DNA of 64,000 bases from Streptosporangium saharense (GCF_014203715.1 NZ_JACHJP010000004.1:124001-188000); one strand, 5' to 3'. Counted from the first letter of the stretch, positions 26,465 through 35,491 are shown. Notes: generated from the letters alone by a model not told the origin. Program-made: numbers and translations.

Positions 26465-26839
26465 GTGTTGCCGTCCGTGTCCCGCATGCGCCGGGGCGAG
26501 GAGTTCGCCGGCGCGGTCAGGAAGGGAAGCCGTGCAGGCCGTCCCACGCTGGTCGCGCATTTTGGCATGCGCCCAGAAGTGGACGAACCCCCCTTGGTGG
26601 GATTTGTCGTAAGTCGTGCTGTTGGCGGTGCGGTCACGAGGAATCGGGTCAAACGTCAGCTGAGACACCTCATGCGAGACCGTCTCGACCGTCTTCCGCG
26701 AGGTAGCCTGCTGGTTGTACGCGCCAATCCACCGGCCGCGTCCGCGCGAAGCGAGCGCCTAGCCGCCGAACTCGACGTCGCGCTGGATCGTTTACTCAGG
26801 CGGCGAGAGCCCTCGACGGCTCGCAGGGATGGGCGATGA
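26465..26839 (+). CDS. rnpA: Ribonuclease P protein component
   Basis: The 124-residue protein has the RnpA fold and its RNR signature: [26 protein letters not shown]. It assists the RNase P RNA in maturing tRNA 5' ends. It starts at a GTG and overlaps yidD by four bases. The C-terminal tail is rich in Arg. The position after rpmH is universal in bacteria. Confidence 0.96.
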   Translation: MLPSVSRMRRGEEFAGAVRKGSRAGRPTLVAHFGMRPEVDEPPLVGFVVSRAVGGAVTRNRVKRQLRHLMRDRLDRLPRGSLLVVRANPPAASARSERLAAELDVALDRLLRRREPSTARRDGR

Positions 26840-27117
26840 TGACGGCGCAGCACACCGCCGGGGTTTCCCCGGCTGCCAGGACCCTGATGGCTCCCATCCG
26901 GTTCTACCGGAGCTACGTGAGCCCTCTGCTGGGTCCACGCTGCCGCTTCCACCCCTCGTGCAGTGCCTACGGGCTTGAGGCGGTGGCCGTCCACGGGGCC
27001 CTGCGCGGCACATGGTTGACGATCCGGAGAATCGGGCGTTGCCACCCATTCCATCCCGGAGGCTTTGACCCGGTGCCCCCACGCCGGGGCCGGTCCGACG
27101 AAACGCAAGGGAGCTAG
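26836..27117 (+). CDS. yidD: Membrane protein insertion efficiency factor YidD
   Basis: The 93-residue protein has the YidD core: [33 protein letters not shown], with the three conserved cysteines and the [15 protein letters not shown] end. It acts with YidC in membrane protein insertion. It overlaps rnpA at ATGA. The N-terminus is slightly longer than in E. coli. Confidence 0.95.
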   Translation: MMTAQHTAGVSPAARTLMAPIRFYRSYVSPLLGPRCRFHPSCSAYGLEAVAVHGALRGTWLTIRRIGRCHPFHPGGFDPVPPRRGRSDETQGS

Positions 27118-27121
27118 CTCG

Positions 27122-28066
27122 GTGGAGCTGTCCTGGCTGAACTGGCTGTACACGGCCGTCGCCCAAGTGATCACCTGGATACACCAGGGTTATAGCAGCT
27201 TCCTCGACCCGAACAGCGGGCTGACCTGGGCGCTGACCATCATCACCCTGACGGTGCTGATGAGGCTGTTGATCTTCCCCCTCTTCCTCAAGCAGATGCG
27301 CTCGTCGAAGAAGATGCAGGAACTCGCGCCCAAGGTCCAGGAGATCCGTAAGCGCTACAAGAACGACAAGCAGCGCATGAACCAGGAGGTCATGGCGCTG
27401 TACCAGGGGCAGGGGGCCAACCCGCTCGGCGGCTGTCTGCCGGTCGTGGCCCAGTTCCCCATCTTCATCTCGATGTTCACCGTGCTGAACGCGATGGCCC
27501 ACGGCGAGCTGAAGTTCGGCATGACCCAGCAACTGGTCGACAGCGCCAGGGCCGCGCACATCTTCGGCGCGCCGCTGCCCGCGACCTTCTGGAGCAGCGA
27601 CACCCAGATCCAGGCGTTCGGCGCCAACCCGATCCAGACGAAGATCGTCCTGGCCATCTTCGTGGCGATCAGCTCGCTGACCACCTTCCTCACCGTCCGG
27701 CAGAGCGTGACCCGCTCGATGGCTCAGATGCCGGACAACCCGATGGCGCAGCAGCAGAAGATCCTGATGTACATCTCGCCGCTGTTCGCCATCTTCTCGC
27801 TGAACTTCCCCCTCGGCCTGATCCTCTACTGGGTCACCACCAACCTGTGGACCCTGGGCCAGCAGCACTGGTTCTACAGCCGCCACCCCACTCCGGTGGC
27901 CGACGCCAAGGGCAACATGGTGACGCCCGAGCCCAAGCCGGGCCTGCTGGGCAAGGTCAAGAAGGCTCCCGAGCCCGAGCCGCCGTCCGAGCCCGCGCCC
28001 AAGATGGTCCGCCAACAGCCCGTCCGCCAGCCCCGCAGCAAGCGGACGGGTAGTAAGAAGTCCTGA
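27122..28066 (+). CDS. yidC: Membrane protein insertase YidC/Oxa1
   Basis: The 314-residue protein starts at a GTG with AGGGAG upstream. It shows the Oxa1-type core: LTWALTIITLTVLMRLLIFPLFLKQMRS, the coiled C1 loop (QELAPKVQEIRKRY), GGCLPVVAQFPIFISMF, and two further helices ending YWVTTNLWTLGQQHWF. There is no large periplasmic domain, as expected in Gram-positives. A Lys/Pro-rich cytosolic tail follows. It inserts and folds membrane proteins with or without SecYEG. Confidence 0.96.
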   Translation: MELSWLNWLYTAVAQVITWIHQGYSSFLDPNSGLTWALTIITLTVLMRLLIFPLFLKQMRSSKKMQELAPKVQEIRKRYKNDKQRMNQEVMALYQGQGANPLGGCLPVVAQFPIFISMFTVLNAMAHGELKFGMTQQLVDSARAAHIFGAPLPATFWSSDTQIQAFGANPIQTKIVLAIFVAISSLTTFLTVRQSVTRSMAQMPDNPMAQQQKILMYISPLFAIFSLNFPLGLILYWVTTNLWTLGQQHWFYSRHPTPVADAKGNMVTPEPKPGLLGKVKKAPEPEPPSEPAPKMVRQQPVRQPRSKRTGSKKS

Positions 28067-28100
28067 CGATCATCACGACAGCACGAAGGAGTGGCCGGAC

Positions 28101-28604
28101 GTGACCGAGGCCGAAGCCGAGAAGGAGACCGTGAAGACGGCTCCGGATCTCGCTGCGCTGGAGCAGGAGGGCGAGATCGCGGCGGACTACGTCGAGGGTC
28201 TGCTCGACATCGCCGACATCGACGGTGACATCGACATGGACGTCGAGGGTGATCGTGCCGTGGTGTCGGTCGTGGATGTCAAGGGCGGCGACCTCGTCGG
28301 CCCGCACGGCGAGGTGCTTGAGGCGATCCAGGAGCTGACCCGGCTCGCCGTCCACCGCCAGACGGGCGAGCGTTCCCGGCTCATGCTGGACATCGCCGGC
28401 TACCGCGAGCGCCGCCGTACCGAGCTGACCGAGCTTGGCACCAAGATCGCCACGGACGTCAAGCGCAACGGCGAGCCCAAGTCCCTGCAGCCGATGACCC
28501 CGTTCGAGCGCAAGATCGTGCACGACGCGGTCGCGGCGGCGGGCCTGCGCAGCGAGTCCGAGGGCGAGGAGCCCCGGCGTTTCGTGGTGGTCCTGCCCGC
28601 GTAA
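28101..28604 (+). CDS. jag: KH/R3H RNA-binding protein Jag (KhpB-like)
   Basis: The 167-residue protein has an acidic N-terminus, a type II KH domain (VEGLLDIADIDGDIDMDVEGD, then the GPHGEVLEAIQELTRLAVHR helix) and a C-terminal R3H domain ending with PMTPFERKIVHDAV. The Jag_N domain of firmicutes is absent, which is usual for actinobacteria. It starts at a GTG. It binds small RNAs or structured RNA in other species. The conserved position after yidC suggests coordination with envelope biogenesis. Confidence 0.93.
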   Translation: MTEAEAEKETVKTAPDLAALEQEGEIAADYVEGLLDIADIDGDIDMDVEGDRAVVSVVDVKGGDLVGPHGEVLEAIQELTRLAVHRQTGERSRLMLDIAGYRERRRTELTELGTKIATDVKRNGEPKSLQPMTPFERKIVHDAVAAAGLRSESEGEEPRRFVVVLPA

Positions 28605-28618
28605 CCCCGCACGACGAG

Positions 28619-28662
28619 AGAAGGGCCGCCGTCCCTGGCCACCAGGGGCGGCGGCCCTTTCT
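28619..28662 (+). terminator. Strong terminator after jag
   Basis: AAGGGCCGCCG and CGGCGGCCCTT pair around a second stem (CCCTGG with CCAGGG), followed by TTTCTC. It separates the rpmH-to-jag operon from rsmG. Confidence 0.8.
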
Positions 28663-28763
28663 CGTGATCGGTTCCCGGCCCGTCCTTGTACGGCTGCGCG
28701 AAGCGGGCCGTTAGCCTTAGAACACCCTGCCGAATGACCGTCCCGAGGAAGAGTGAGCCCCGA

Positions 28764-29474
28764 GTGAGTGACCAGATCCCCGAGCCGCCCGAGGTCGCGC
28801 ACGAGGTGTTCACCGGCGATGCCTGGTCCATGGCGGAGACGTTCGCCGGGCTGCTGGCCGGCCCCGGGGTGGTGCGCGGATTGCTCGGCCCTCGCGAGGT
28901 GCCCCGCATCTGGGACCGTCACCTGCTCAACTGCGCGGTGGTCGCCGAGGCGGTCCCCGCGGACGTGCGCCTGGTGGACATCGGCTCCGGTGCCGGGCTG
29001 CCCGGCCTGGTGCTGGCGATCGTGCGTCCCGACATCCAGGTCACCCTCCTCGAACCCCTGCTGCGCCGGACGGTCTTCCTCCAGGAGTGCGTGGACACGC
29101 TGAAGCTCGGCAACGTCGAGGTGCTGCGCGGCCGGGCCGAGGAGTTCGCCGGCAAGCGCGTGTTCGACGTGGCCTCCGCCCGCGCGGTCGCGCCGCTCGA
29201 CCGGCTGCTGAAGTGGTCGCTCCCCCTGCTGCGTGAGGACGGGGAGCTGCTCGCCCTCAAGGGAGAACGGGCAGCGGAGGAGCTGGCGGACGCCGAGGAA
29301 CAATTGAGGACCAGCGGGGTGCGAACCGCCGAGCTTGTATCGGTCGGGCACGGTAAGGTCGAGCCGCCCGCAACTCTCATCCGGGTGGTCGCCGGTCGGA
29401 CCTCCGGAGAAGTACGGCAGGGCGCTCGCCGTAAGGAGCGTGTCTCGCGGGCCAAGCGGGCGCGAGGCCAGTAG
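28764..29474 (+). CDS. rsmG: 16S rRNA (guanine-N7) methyltransferase RsmG
   Basis: The 236-residue protein has the GidB/RsmG layout: an N-terminal helical part ending VPRIWDRHLLNC, the SAM-binding motif LVDIGSGAGLPGLVLA, EPLLRRTVFLQE, and the family segment VASARAVAPLDRLLKWSLPLL. It methylates N7 of G527 in 16S rRNA using SAM; loss gives low-level streptomycin resistance in other bacteria. The GTG at 28764 has GAGGAAG upstream. The C-terminal tail is basic. Confidence 0.95.
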   Translation: MSDQIPEPPEVAHEVFTGDAWSMAETFAGLLAGPGVVRGLLGPREVPRIWDRHLLNCAVVAEAVPADVRLVDIGSGAGLPGLVLAIVRPDIQVTLLEPLLRRTVFLQECVDTLKLGNVEVLRGRAEEFAGKRVFDVASARAVAPLDRLLKWSLPLLREDGELLALKGERAAEELADAEEQLRTSGVRTAELVSVGHGKVEPPATLIRVVAGRTSGEVRQGARRKERVSRAKRARGQ

Positions 29475-29657
29475 AACAGACCGAGCGAAGCGAGTGCGAG
29501 GCCAGTGAACGACCATGGAAGTGCGATGGTGAGCGCGGAAGGTGGTCTCGGCTGGCCTACGGGTCCTGTCGTCTCGCCTCGTGAACGCCCTTCCGGTCTT
29601 GGCTGGCCCGCATCGAGTTCCACCGCTGCAGTCAGGCCGGTTGAAAGGACGACGACC

Positions 29658-30572
29658 GTGACCCAGTCCCCCCTTAATCCCGGCGAATCGCCGTTGGTAC
29701 GAGAGGCACTCAGCTCAGTGGTTTCACGTGAAACATCTACGGCCACTCCCGGAGACACCGTCGGGACCCGGGACGGTGACTGGCCCCGTCCGCCCAAGAC
29801 CCGCATCTTCACCGTCGCCAACCAGAAGGGCGGCGTAGGCAAGACTACGACCTCGGTGAACCTCGCGGCCGCGCTGTCCATCCACGGCCAGCGGGTGCTC
29901 GTCGTGGACCTCGACCCCCAGGGCAACGCCTCGACCGCCCTGTCGATCGACCACCGTGGCGACGTCCCCGACATGTACAAGGTCCTGGTGGAGGACGTGC
30001 CGCTGGCGGAGGTCGTCAAGGAGGTTCCGGAGATGCCGGGCCTCTACTGCGCCCCCGCCACGATCGACCTCGCGGGCGCCGAGATCGAGCTGGTCTCCAT
30101 GGTCGCCCGTGAGGCTCGGCTACAGCGCGCGCTGACGGCCTACACCGACGTCGAGTTCGACTACATCCTCATCGACTGCCCTCCCTCGCTCGGCCTGCTG
30201 ACCGTCAACGCGCTGATGGCCGCCAACGAGCTGCTGATCCCCATCCAGTGCGAGTACTACGCGCTTGAGGGACTCGGCCAGCTCCTGCGGAACGTGGACC
30301 TGGTCCGCGCCCACCTGAACCCCACCCTCGACCTGTCCACGATCCTGCTGACGATGTACGACGGCAGGACCAGGCTCGCCTCCCAGGTCGCCGACGAGGT
30401 TCGCTCCCACTTCGCGGACACGGTGCTGAAGACCGTGATCCCGAGGAGCGTCCGGGTCTCCGAGGCCCCGAGCTACGGCCAGTCGGTCATGACCTACGAC
30501 CCGGGCTCCAGCGGCGCGATGGCCTACATGGACGCCGCCCGCGAGATCGCCTACCGTGGCGCCGCCGTGTGA
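29658..30572 (+). CDS. parA: Chromosome partitioning ATPase ParA (Soj)
   Basis: The protein is about 304 residues from the GTG at 29658, which has AAGGA upstream; an in-frame ATG at 29505 would add 51 residues. It has the deviant Walker A KGGVGKTT, the LVVDLDPQGNAST motif and DYILIDCPPSLGLLTVNAL. It is the ATPase that moves ParB-parS complexes. A parS site lies inside its first codons (about 22-26, VSRET). It is followed by parB after 42 bases. Confidence 0.95.
   Translation: MTQSPLNPGESPLVREALSSVVSRETSTATPGDTVGTRDGDWPRPPKTRIFTVANQKGGVGKTTTSVNLAAALSIHGQRVLVVDLDPQGNASTALSIDHRGDVPDMYKVLVEDVPLAEVVKEVPEMPGLYCAPATIDLAGAEIELVSMVAREARLQRALTAYTDVEFDYILIDCPPSLGLLTVNALMAANELLIPIQCEYYALEGLGQLLRNVDLVRAHLNPTLDLSTILLTMYDGRTRLASQVADEVRSHFADTVLKTVIPRSVRVSEAPSYGQSVMTYDPGSSGAMAYMDAAREIAYRGAAV
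29721..29734. other. parS site inside parA
   Basis: The 14-base palindrome GTTTCACGTGAAAC is a perfect parS core. It lies within the first 80 bases of the parA coding sequence. Confidence 0.9.
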
Positions 30573-30614
30573 ACGCGCCGAGATCCACCGAAGCCATGAG
30601 GAGGGGGAGGGCCA

Positions 30615-31604
30615 GTGGTAGCTAAGACACCGAGGGGACTGGGCAAGGGACTGGGGGCGCTCATCCCGACGGGGCCCGCCGTACGGGAGACGACGGCACC
30701 GTCAGCCGCCACCGCGATCCTGGTCGCGACCGAGTCGGCAGCAGCAGCGGCAGCGGCGGTCCCGCAGCCCAAGCCGGTCGCGGGCGCCTACTTCCTTGAG
30801 ATCCCCCTTGAGGCCATCGCGCCCAACCCCCGCCAGCCCCGGGACATCTTCGACGACGACGCGCTGGACGAGCTGGCCGCCTCCATCAAGGAGGTGGGGC
30901 TGCTCCAGCCCGTCGTGGTGCGCCCCGTCGGAGAGGGGCGCTACGAGCTGATCATGGGGGAACGCCGCCTGCGAGCCTCGAAGCTCGCCGGGCTCTCCAA
31001 GATCCCCGCGATCGTACGGAGCACCGAGGAGGACAAGCTCCTGCTGGACGCTCTCATCGAGAACCTCCAGCGCGAGCAGCTCAACCCCCTTGAGGAGGCG
31101 GCGGCCTACCGGCAGCTCCTCGACGACTTCGGGGCCACCCACGAGCAGCTGGCCACCCGCGTCGGACGGTCCCGTTCCCACGTGACCAACACCCTGCGAC
31201 TGCTCAACCTGCCCGCCAAGGTCCAGCTCCGGGTCTCGGCCGGACTGGTCAGCGCCGGGCACGCCCGCGCGCTGCTTCCCCTGAACGATCCGGCGGCACA
31301 GGAACGGCTCGCCGACCGGATCGTGGCGGAGCTGCTGTCGGTGCGCGAGGTCGAGGAGATCGTGGCGGTCGGCGACGCCAAGGCGGCACCGGCCCCCACT
31401 CGGAAGGTGCCGAGGGCGCGTCAGTCGGAGGAGCCGACGCTCCGCCATCTGGCCGACCGGCTCTCCGACCGCTTCGAGACCCGGGTGAAGGTGGACTTCG
31501 GCCGCCGCAAGGGGCGCATCGTCGTGGAGTTCGCGACCATCGACGACCTTGAGCGCATCATCGCCACGATGGCTCCGGGAACGATGCAGCAGACCGAGGA
31601 CTGA
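30615..31604 (+). CDS. parB: Chromosome partitioning protein ParB
   Basis: The 329-residue protein has an N-terminal ParA-interaction segment (RGLGKGLGALIP), the CTP-binding ParB/Srx domain with IAPNPRQPRDIF and GERRLRAS, the parS-reading HTH (THEQLATRVGRSRSHVTNTLRLLNLP) and a C-terminal dimer domain. ParB binds parS and spreads as a CTP-dependent clamp. The Ala-rich stretch at about 35-48 is a linker. It starts at a GTG with GGGGAGG upstream. parS sites lie inside parA and directly after parB. Confidence 0.97.
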   Translation: MVAKTPRGLGKGLGALIPTGPAVRETTAPSAATAILVATESAAAAAAAVPQPKPVAGAYFLEIPLEAIAPNPRQPRDIFDDDALDELAASIKEVGLLQPVVVRPVGEGRYELIMGERRLRASKLAGLSKIPAIVRSTEEDKLLLDALIENLQREQLNPLEEAAAYRQLLDDFGATHEQLATRVGRSRSHVTNTLRLLNLPAKVQLRVSAGLVSAGHARALLPLNDPAAQERLADRIVAELLSVREVEEIVAVGDAKAAPAPTRKVPRARQSEEPTLRHLADRLSDRFETRVKVDFGRRKGRIVVEFATIDDLERIIATMAPGTMQQTED

Positions 31605-31611
31605 CCTTCGC

Positions 31612-31653
31612 CGAACGGCCCCGGTGTTTCACGTGAAACACCGGGGCCGTTCG
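31612..31653. other. parS in a 42-base perfect palindrome after parB
   Basis: A perfect TGTTTCACGTGAAACA (31625-31640) is the centre of a 42-base perfect palindrome; each arm is 21 bases, from CGAACGGCCCC outward to the centre. It starts 7 bases after the parB stop. As RNA it would form a strong hairpin and could terminate parB transcription. Confidence 0.9.
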
Positions 31654-31654
31654 T

Positions 31655-31670
31655 TGTTTCACGTGAAACA
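31655..31670. other. parS site
   Basis: Perfect 16-base parS TGTTTCACGTGAAACA, with its centre 30 bases after that of the previous site. Confidence 0.93.
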
Positions 31671-31680
31671 CGCAGGCAAG

Positions 31681-31696
31681 GGTTTCACGTGAAACA
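31681..31696. other. parS site overlapping the end of the aldolase gene
   Basis: GGTTTCACGTGAAACA contains the perfect 14-base core (31682-31695). On the minus strand its bases encode the last residues and stop codon of the threonine aldolase gene. Confidence 0.9.
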
Positions 31697-32740
31697 CGAC
31701 AGCACTGCCTGCCGTACGTCCGTCACGAAGGCGTCCACGTCCTCGGGGGAGGTGTCGAAGGCCGTCACCCAGCGCACCACGTGCTCGGCCTCGTCCCAGA
31801 CGTGGAAGAGATAACGCTGCTGGAGATCGGAGATCGCCTTCTCCGGCAGCGAGGGGAAGACCGCGTTCGACTGGACGGGGTAGCGGAGCGCGACCCCGGG
31901 AAGATCGGTGACGCCGTCCGCCAGCCGGTGGGCCATGGCGTTGGCGTGGGAGGCGTTCCTGTGCCAGAGGTCGTCCGTGAGGAGCGCGGTCAACTGGGCC
32001 GAGACGAAGCGCATCTTGGAGGCCAGTTGCATCCCCTGCTTGCGGAGGAACAGCGCGGGAGCCTCAAGCTCGGGCCGCAGGACGACGAGCGCCTCCGCCC
32101 CCATGGCGCCGTTCTTCGTGCCGCCGAAGCTGAGCAGGTCCACCCCCGCGTCAGTGGTGAACGCGCGCATCGGGCAGCCGAGCTCCACGGCGGCGTTGGC
32201 CAGCCGGGCGCCGTCCATGTGGAGGAAGAGCCCGTGCGCGTGGGCGAAGTCGGCCAGCTCGGCGACCTCGTCGGGGGTGTAGCACGTGCCACACTCGGTC
32301 ACCTGGGAGATCGAGACGACCCGGGGCTGGGAGTGGTGCTCGTTCCCCAGGACGGAGAGCTGGCCCCGGAGCGCCTCGACGGTGAGCTTGCCGTCGTCCG
32401 TCGGGATCGTGACGAGCTTGGCGCCGAGCACCCGCTCCGCGGCGCCGCACTCGTTGGTGTTGATGTGGGCGCTGGCAGGACAGAGGACGGCGTCGTAGGA
32501 GCGCAGGACGAGCCCGAGGCCCACAACGTTGGCGCCGGTGCCGTTGAACATGGCGTAGGCGCTCGCCCGGGGGCCGAACTCGGCGCGGAAGGCCTCCTCC
32601 ATCGCCCGTGTCCAGGGGTCTCCACCGTAGGCGGGGGCGTCGGAGACGTTGGCCTCGACGATGGCGGCGATCACGTCCGGATGCACCCCGGCGTGGTTGT
32701 CACTGGCGAAACTCTTGGGAAAACGCACGGCGTCCACCAT
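31685..32740 (-). CDS. Low-specificity L-threonine aldolase-like PLP enzyme
   Basis: The 351-residue protein follows the beta-eliminating lyase/threonine aldolase fold: FASDNHAGVHPDV near the start, AYGGDPWT, FNGTGANVVGL, the HMDGARLANAAVELG strand with the PLP-binding Asp, and the Schiff-base Lys in LLSFGGTKNG (about 205-214). It likely splits L-threonine to glycine and acetaldehyde. Its stop codon lies within a parS site, so ParB clamps may load on its 3' end. It converges with parB. Confidence 0.85.
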   Translation of the reverse strand: MVDAVRFPKSFASDNHAGVHPDVIAAIVEANVSDAPAYGGDPWTRAMEEAFRAEFGPRASAYAMFNGTGANVVGLGLVLRSYDAVLCPASAHINTNECGAAERVLGAKLVTIPTDDGKLTVEALRGQLSVLGNEHHSQPRVVSISQVTECGTCYTPDEVAELADFAHAHGLFLHMDGARLANAAVELGCPMRAFTTDAGVDLLSFGGTKNGAMGAEALVVLRPELEAPALFLRKQGMQLASKMRFVSAQLTALLTDDLWHRNASHANAMAHRLADGVTDLPGVALRYPVQSNAVFPSLPEKAISDLQQRYLFHVWDEAEHVVRWVTAFDTSPEDVDAFVTDVRQAVLSCFT

Positions 32741-32751
32741 AGGTGGAGCGA

Positions 32752-32778
32752 TCCGGCGCCGGTCATCCCGGCGCCGGA
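32752..32778 (-). terminator. Hairpin between ddl-like gene and aldolase gene
   Basis: TCCGGCGCCGG and CCGGCGCCGGA form an 11-pair stem with a 5-base loop just beyond the stop of the Ddl-like gene and upstream of the aldolase start. Confidence 0.6.
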
Positions 32779-32788
32779 CGGGCCAGGC

Positions 32789-33745
32789 TCAGTCGGAGTG
32801 CCGGGCGGCGGCCCGTTCCAGGAGGGCCTGGCAGAGGGTGCCGAGGTCGTCGCCCGCCGCCTCGACCGCCATGGGCAGCAGCGAGGTCTCGGTCATGCCG
32901 GGGGCGACGTTGACCTCAAGGAAGTACGGCAGGCCCGCCTCGTCGACGATGAGGTCGGTGCGGGAGACGTCACGCAGCCCCAGCGCGGTGTGCGCCGTGA
33001 CGGCCATCTCCGCGCACGCCTCGGCGACCTCGGGGGACAGCCGGGCCGGGGCGAAGAACTCGGTGTGACCCGCCGTGTAGCGGGAGGCGTAGTCGTAGAC
33101 GCCCGCGTCCGGCACGATCTCCACCGGGGGCAGGGCGACCGGACCCTCGCCGAGATCGATGACCGAGACGGAGATCTCGACGCCCTTGATGTAGCGCTCG
33201 ATCAGCGCCGTGTCGCCGTAGGCGAAGCAGCCGACCATCGCCGAGGGAAGCTCCTGCGCGGTGCGGACCATCGACGCGCCGAGGGCCGAGCCGCCCCGGG
33301 ACGGCTTGACGAACAGCGGCAGGCCGAGCCGTTCGACGATGCGGTCGAGCACCGCGGAGGCACCGAGGTCGTGGAAGGTCTCCTTGGGCAGCGTCACCGA
33401 CTCGGGGGTGCGCAGGCCGAAGGAACGGACGACGGCCTTGGCGGTCGGCTTGTCGAAGGCCACCCGGCACGCGTCGGGATCGGCGCCCACGTAGGGGACG
33501 GAAAGCAGTTCGAGCACCGATCGGATGGCGCCGTCCTCACCCGCTCCGCCGTGGAGGGTGACGAAGACCGCGTCCGGCGGGTCGGCGAGCACGGAGGGCA
33601 CGAGCGAGGCGTCGGTGTCACGTGTCTCCACCGGGATTCCCACCGCGCGCAGCGCCTCACTCACCCGGCGGCCCGACCGGAGGGACACCTCCCGCTCGTA
33701 GGAAAGACCACCCGCGAGAACGAGCACGTGGCCCAGATCACTCAT
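32789..33745 (-). CDS. ddl: D-alanine-D-alanine ligase family protein
   Basis: The 318-residue protein is an ATP-grasp ligase of the Ddl family: VLAGGLSYEREVSLRSG with the N-terminal Glu, LHGGAGEDGAIRSVLELL, FVKPSRGGSALGAS, the omega-loop region YDYASRYTAGHTEFF keeping the Tyr of D-Ala-D-Ala enzymes, and EVNVAPGMTETSLLPM for the last ATP-grasp motif. It should join two D-alanines for peptidoglycan. A second ddl elsewhere is common in these genomes. The ATG at 33745 is favoured over an upstream frame. Confidence 0.85.
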   Translation of the reverse strand: MSDLGHVLVLAGGLSYEREVSLRSGRRVSEALRAVGIPVETRDTDASLVPSVLADPPDAVFVTLHGGAGEDGAIRSVLELLSVPYVGADPDACRVAFDKPTAKAVVRSFGLRTPESVTLPKETFHDLGASAVLDRIVERLGLPLFVKPSRGGSALGASMVRTAQELPSAMVGCFAYGDTALIERYIKGVEISVSVIDLGEGPVALPPVEIVPDAGVYDYASRYTAGHTEFFAPARLSPEVAEACAEMAVTAHTALGLRDVSRTDLIVDEAGLPYFLEVNVAPGMTETSLLPMAVEAAGDDLGTLCQALLERAAARHSD

Positions 33746-33913
33746 CCGAAAAAACCTCTCTTCACGGCCCACGTCGAGCCTTTGGGGTCGCTCTCATCAC
33801 GCCGGGGACGGTCGCCACACCGGCGCCGGAAGTCACCGTACGGCACGGCACCCGAAGTGACGCCACCCACCGCGTCCAGAAGAGGTCTAAAACAGCCCTC
33901 ACAAAACGAGAAA

Positions 33914-33949
33914 GGCGGCGTGGCGGGCAGGAGCGACCGCCACGCCGCC
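33914..33949 (-). terminator. Terminator after the aminotransferase gene
   Basis: GGCGGCGTGGCGG and CCGCCACGCCGCC form a 13-pair stem with a 10-base loop. On the minus strand it is followed by TTTCTCGTTTTG, a good U-rich tail. Confidence 0.85.
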
Positions 33950-33963
33950 TCGATCGCGACGGC

Positions 33964-35289
33964 TCAGGCGAGGTCGGGACCCGGGGTGTCCACCCCGCCG
34001 CGTTCGATGGGCGCGTCGGGACCGAACGTCTCGCGCGTCTGCATCTCCTGCTCGATCACCCCGGCCAGGCGGCGCACACCCTCACGGATGCGCTCCGGCT
34101 CGGGGTAGCAGTAGGACAGCCGCATGTTGCGCGCGCCCCCACCGTCGGCGTAGAAGCCGGCGCCCGGGACGAACGCCACCCGCTCGGCCACCGCGCGCGG
34201 CAGCAGCACCTTGGCGTCGAGCCCCTCGGGAAGCGTGGCCCAGACGAAGAAGCCACCCGCGGGACGCGTCCAGGAGCAGCCCGCGGGCATCATCGCCTCC
34301 AGGGCGCCGAGCATGGCGTCGCGACGCTCGCAGTACAGCTCCCTGAAGGTCTTGATCTGCTGACGCCACGGCTGGGTCGTGAGGTACTGACCGACGGCGA
34401 GCTGGGTGAAGGTGGAGTGCGACAGCACTGCCGACTCCATCGCCAGCACCAGCTTGTCGCGGATGGCGTGCGGCGCCAGGGCCCAGCCGACCCGGAAGCC
34501 CGGCGCCAGGGTCTTGGAGAAGGAGCCGAGGTAGACCACCCCGTCGGGGCAGTCGGCCCGCAGCGCCCGCATGGTCGTGCCCTCGAAGCCGAGCAGGCCG
34601 TACGGGTTGTCCTCCACGATCAGCACGTCCGCCCGCTGGCAGATCTCCAGGATCTGCTGCCTGCGCGTGGTGTTGAGCGTCACCCCGGCGGGGTTGTGGA
34701 AGTTGGGGATCGTGTACAGGAACTTGATCCTGGTGCCCGCGGTCTTCAGCGCGTAGATCGTCTGCGCCAGCGACTCGGGGATCATGCCCTCGTCGTCCAT
34801 GGCGATGTGGATGACCCTGGCCTGGTAGGCGGAGAAGGTGCCCAGCGCGCCCACGTACGAGGGCCCCTCGGCCAGGATGACGTCGCCCGGGTCGATGAAG
34901 ACGCGGGTGATCAGGTCGAGGGCCTGCTGGGAGCCGACGGTCACCACGACGTCGTTGGAGTTGGCCTCGATCCCCTCAAGGCGCATGACCTCGCAGATCT
35001 GCTCGCGCAGGTGCGGGTCCCCCTGGCCTGAGCCGTACTGGAGCGCGACGGGGCCACGGCGGGCCACCAGGTCGGCGACGAGCTCTCCCACGACGTCCAG
35101 GGGAAGAGCGGTGACGTACGGCATGCCCCCCGCGAGCGAGACCACCTCGGGCCTCGACGCGACGGCGAAAAGAGCTCGAACCTCGGAGGCGACCATCCCG
35201 GTAGCTCGTGCGGCGTACCGATCGACATAGGCGTCGATCCGCGACCCCTGGGGCGCGATGGCCTGACCGTGATCTGACTCTTGGGGCAC
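33964..35289 (-). CDS. PLP-dependent class I/II aminotransferase
   Basis: The 441-residue protein shows the fold type I aminotransferase pattern of the 2-aminoadipate (LysN)/MocR-enzyme group: VVSLAGGMPYVTALP, LQYGSGQGDPHLREQI, TVGSQQALDLITRVF, PNFHNPAGVTLN, IVEDNPYGLL and the PLP Lys in SFSKTLAPGFRVGW (about 282-295). There is no HTH, so it is an enzyme. The substrate is probably a branched or aromatic amino acid, but this is inference. It has its own terminator. Confidence 0.88.
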   Translation of the reverse strand: MPQESDHGQAIAPQGSRIDAYVDRYAARATGMVASEVRALFAVASRPEVVSLAGGMPYVTALPLDVVGELVADLVARRGPVALQYGSGQGDPHLREQICEVMRLEGIEANSNDVVVTVGSQQALDLITRVFIDPGDVILAEGPSYVGALGTFSAYQARVIHIAMDDEGMIPESLAQTIYALKTAGTRIKFLYTIPNFHNPAGVTLNTTRRQQILEICQRADVLIVEDNPYGLLGFEGTTMRALRADCPDGVVYLGSFSKTLAPGFRVGWALAPHAIRDKLVLAMESAVLSHSTFTQLAVGQYLTTQPWRQQIKTFRELYCERRDAMLGALEAMMPAGCSWTRPAGGFFVWATLPEGLDAKVLLPRAVAERVAFVPGAGFYADGGGARNMRLSYCYPEPERIREGVRRLAGVIEQEMQTRETFGPDAPIERGGVDTPGPDLA

Positions 35290-35491
35290 GGTCCACCTCC
35301 TTGGTTACGGGGAGCACACGGTGCTCAAGCTAGAGAAACCAGCGTACGGCAGTGATGCCTGTCGTCCGCGTGTGGGGACGGGAGACCCTGAAACCAGAGC
35401 CTCTACTGAGCTACGATGCCAGCTGGAGACGCCGTTTTCGCGCGTTTTCCGCCACGGCTTGCGCTCGTCTCGCCAGGATTGGGGCCAACAG

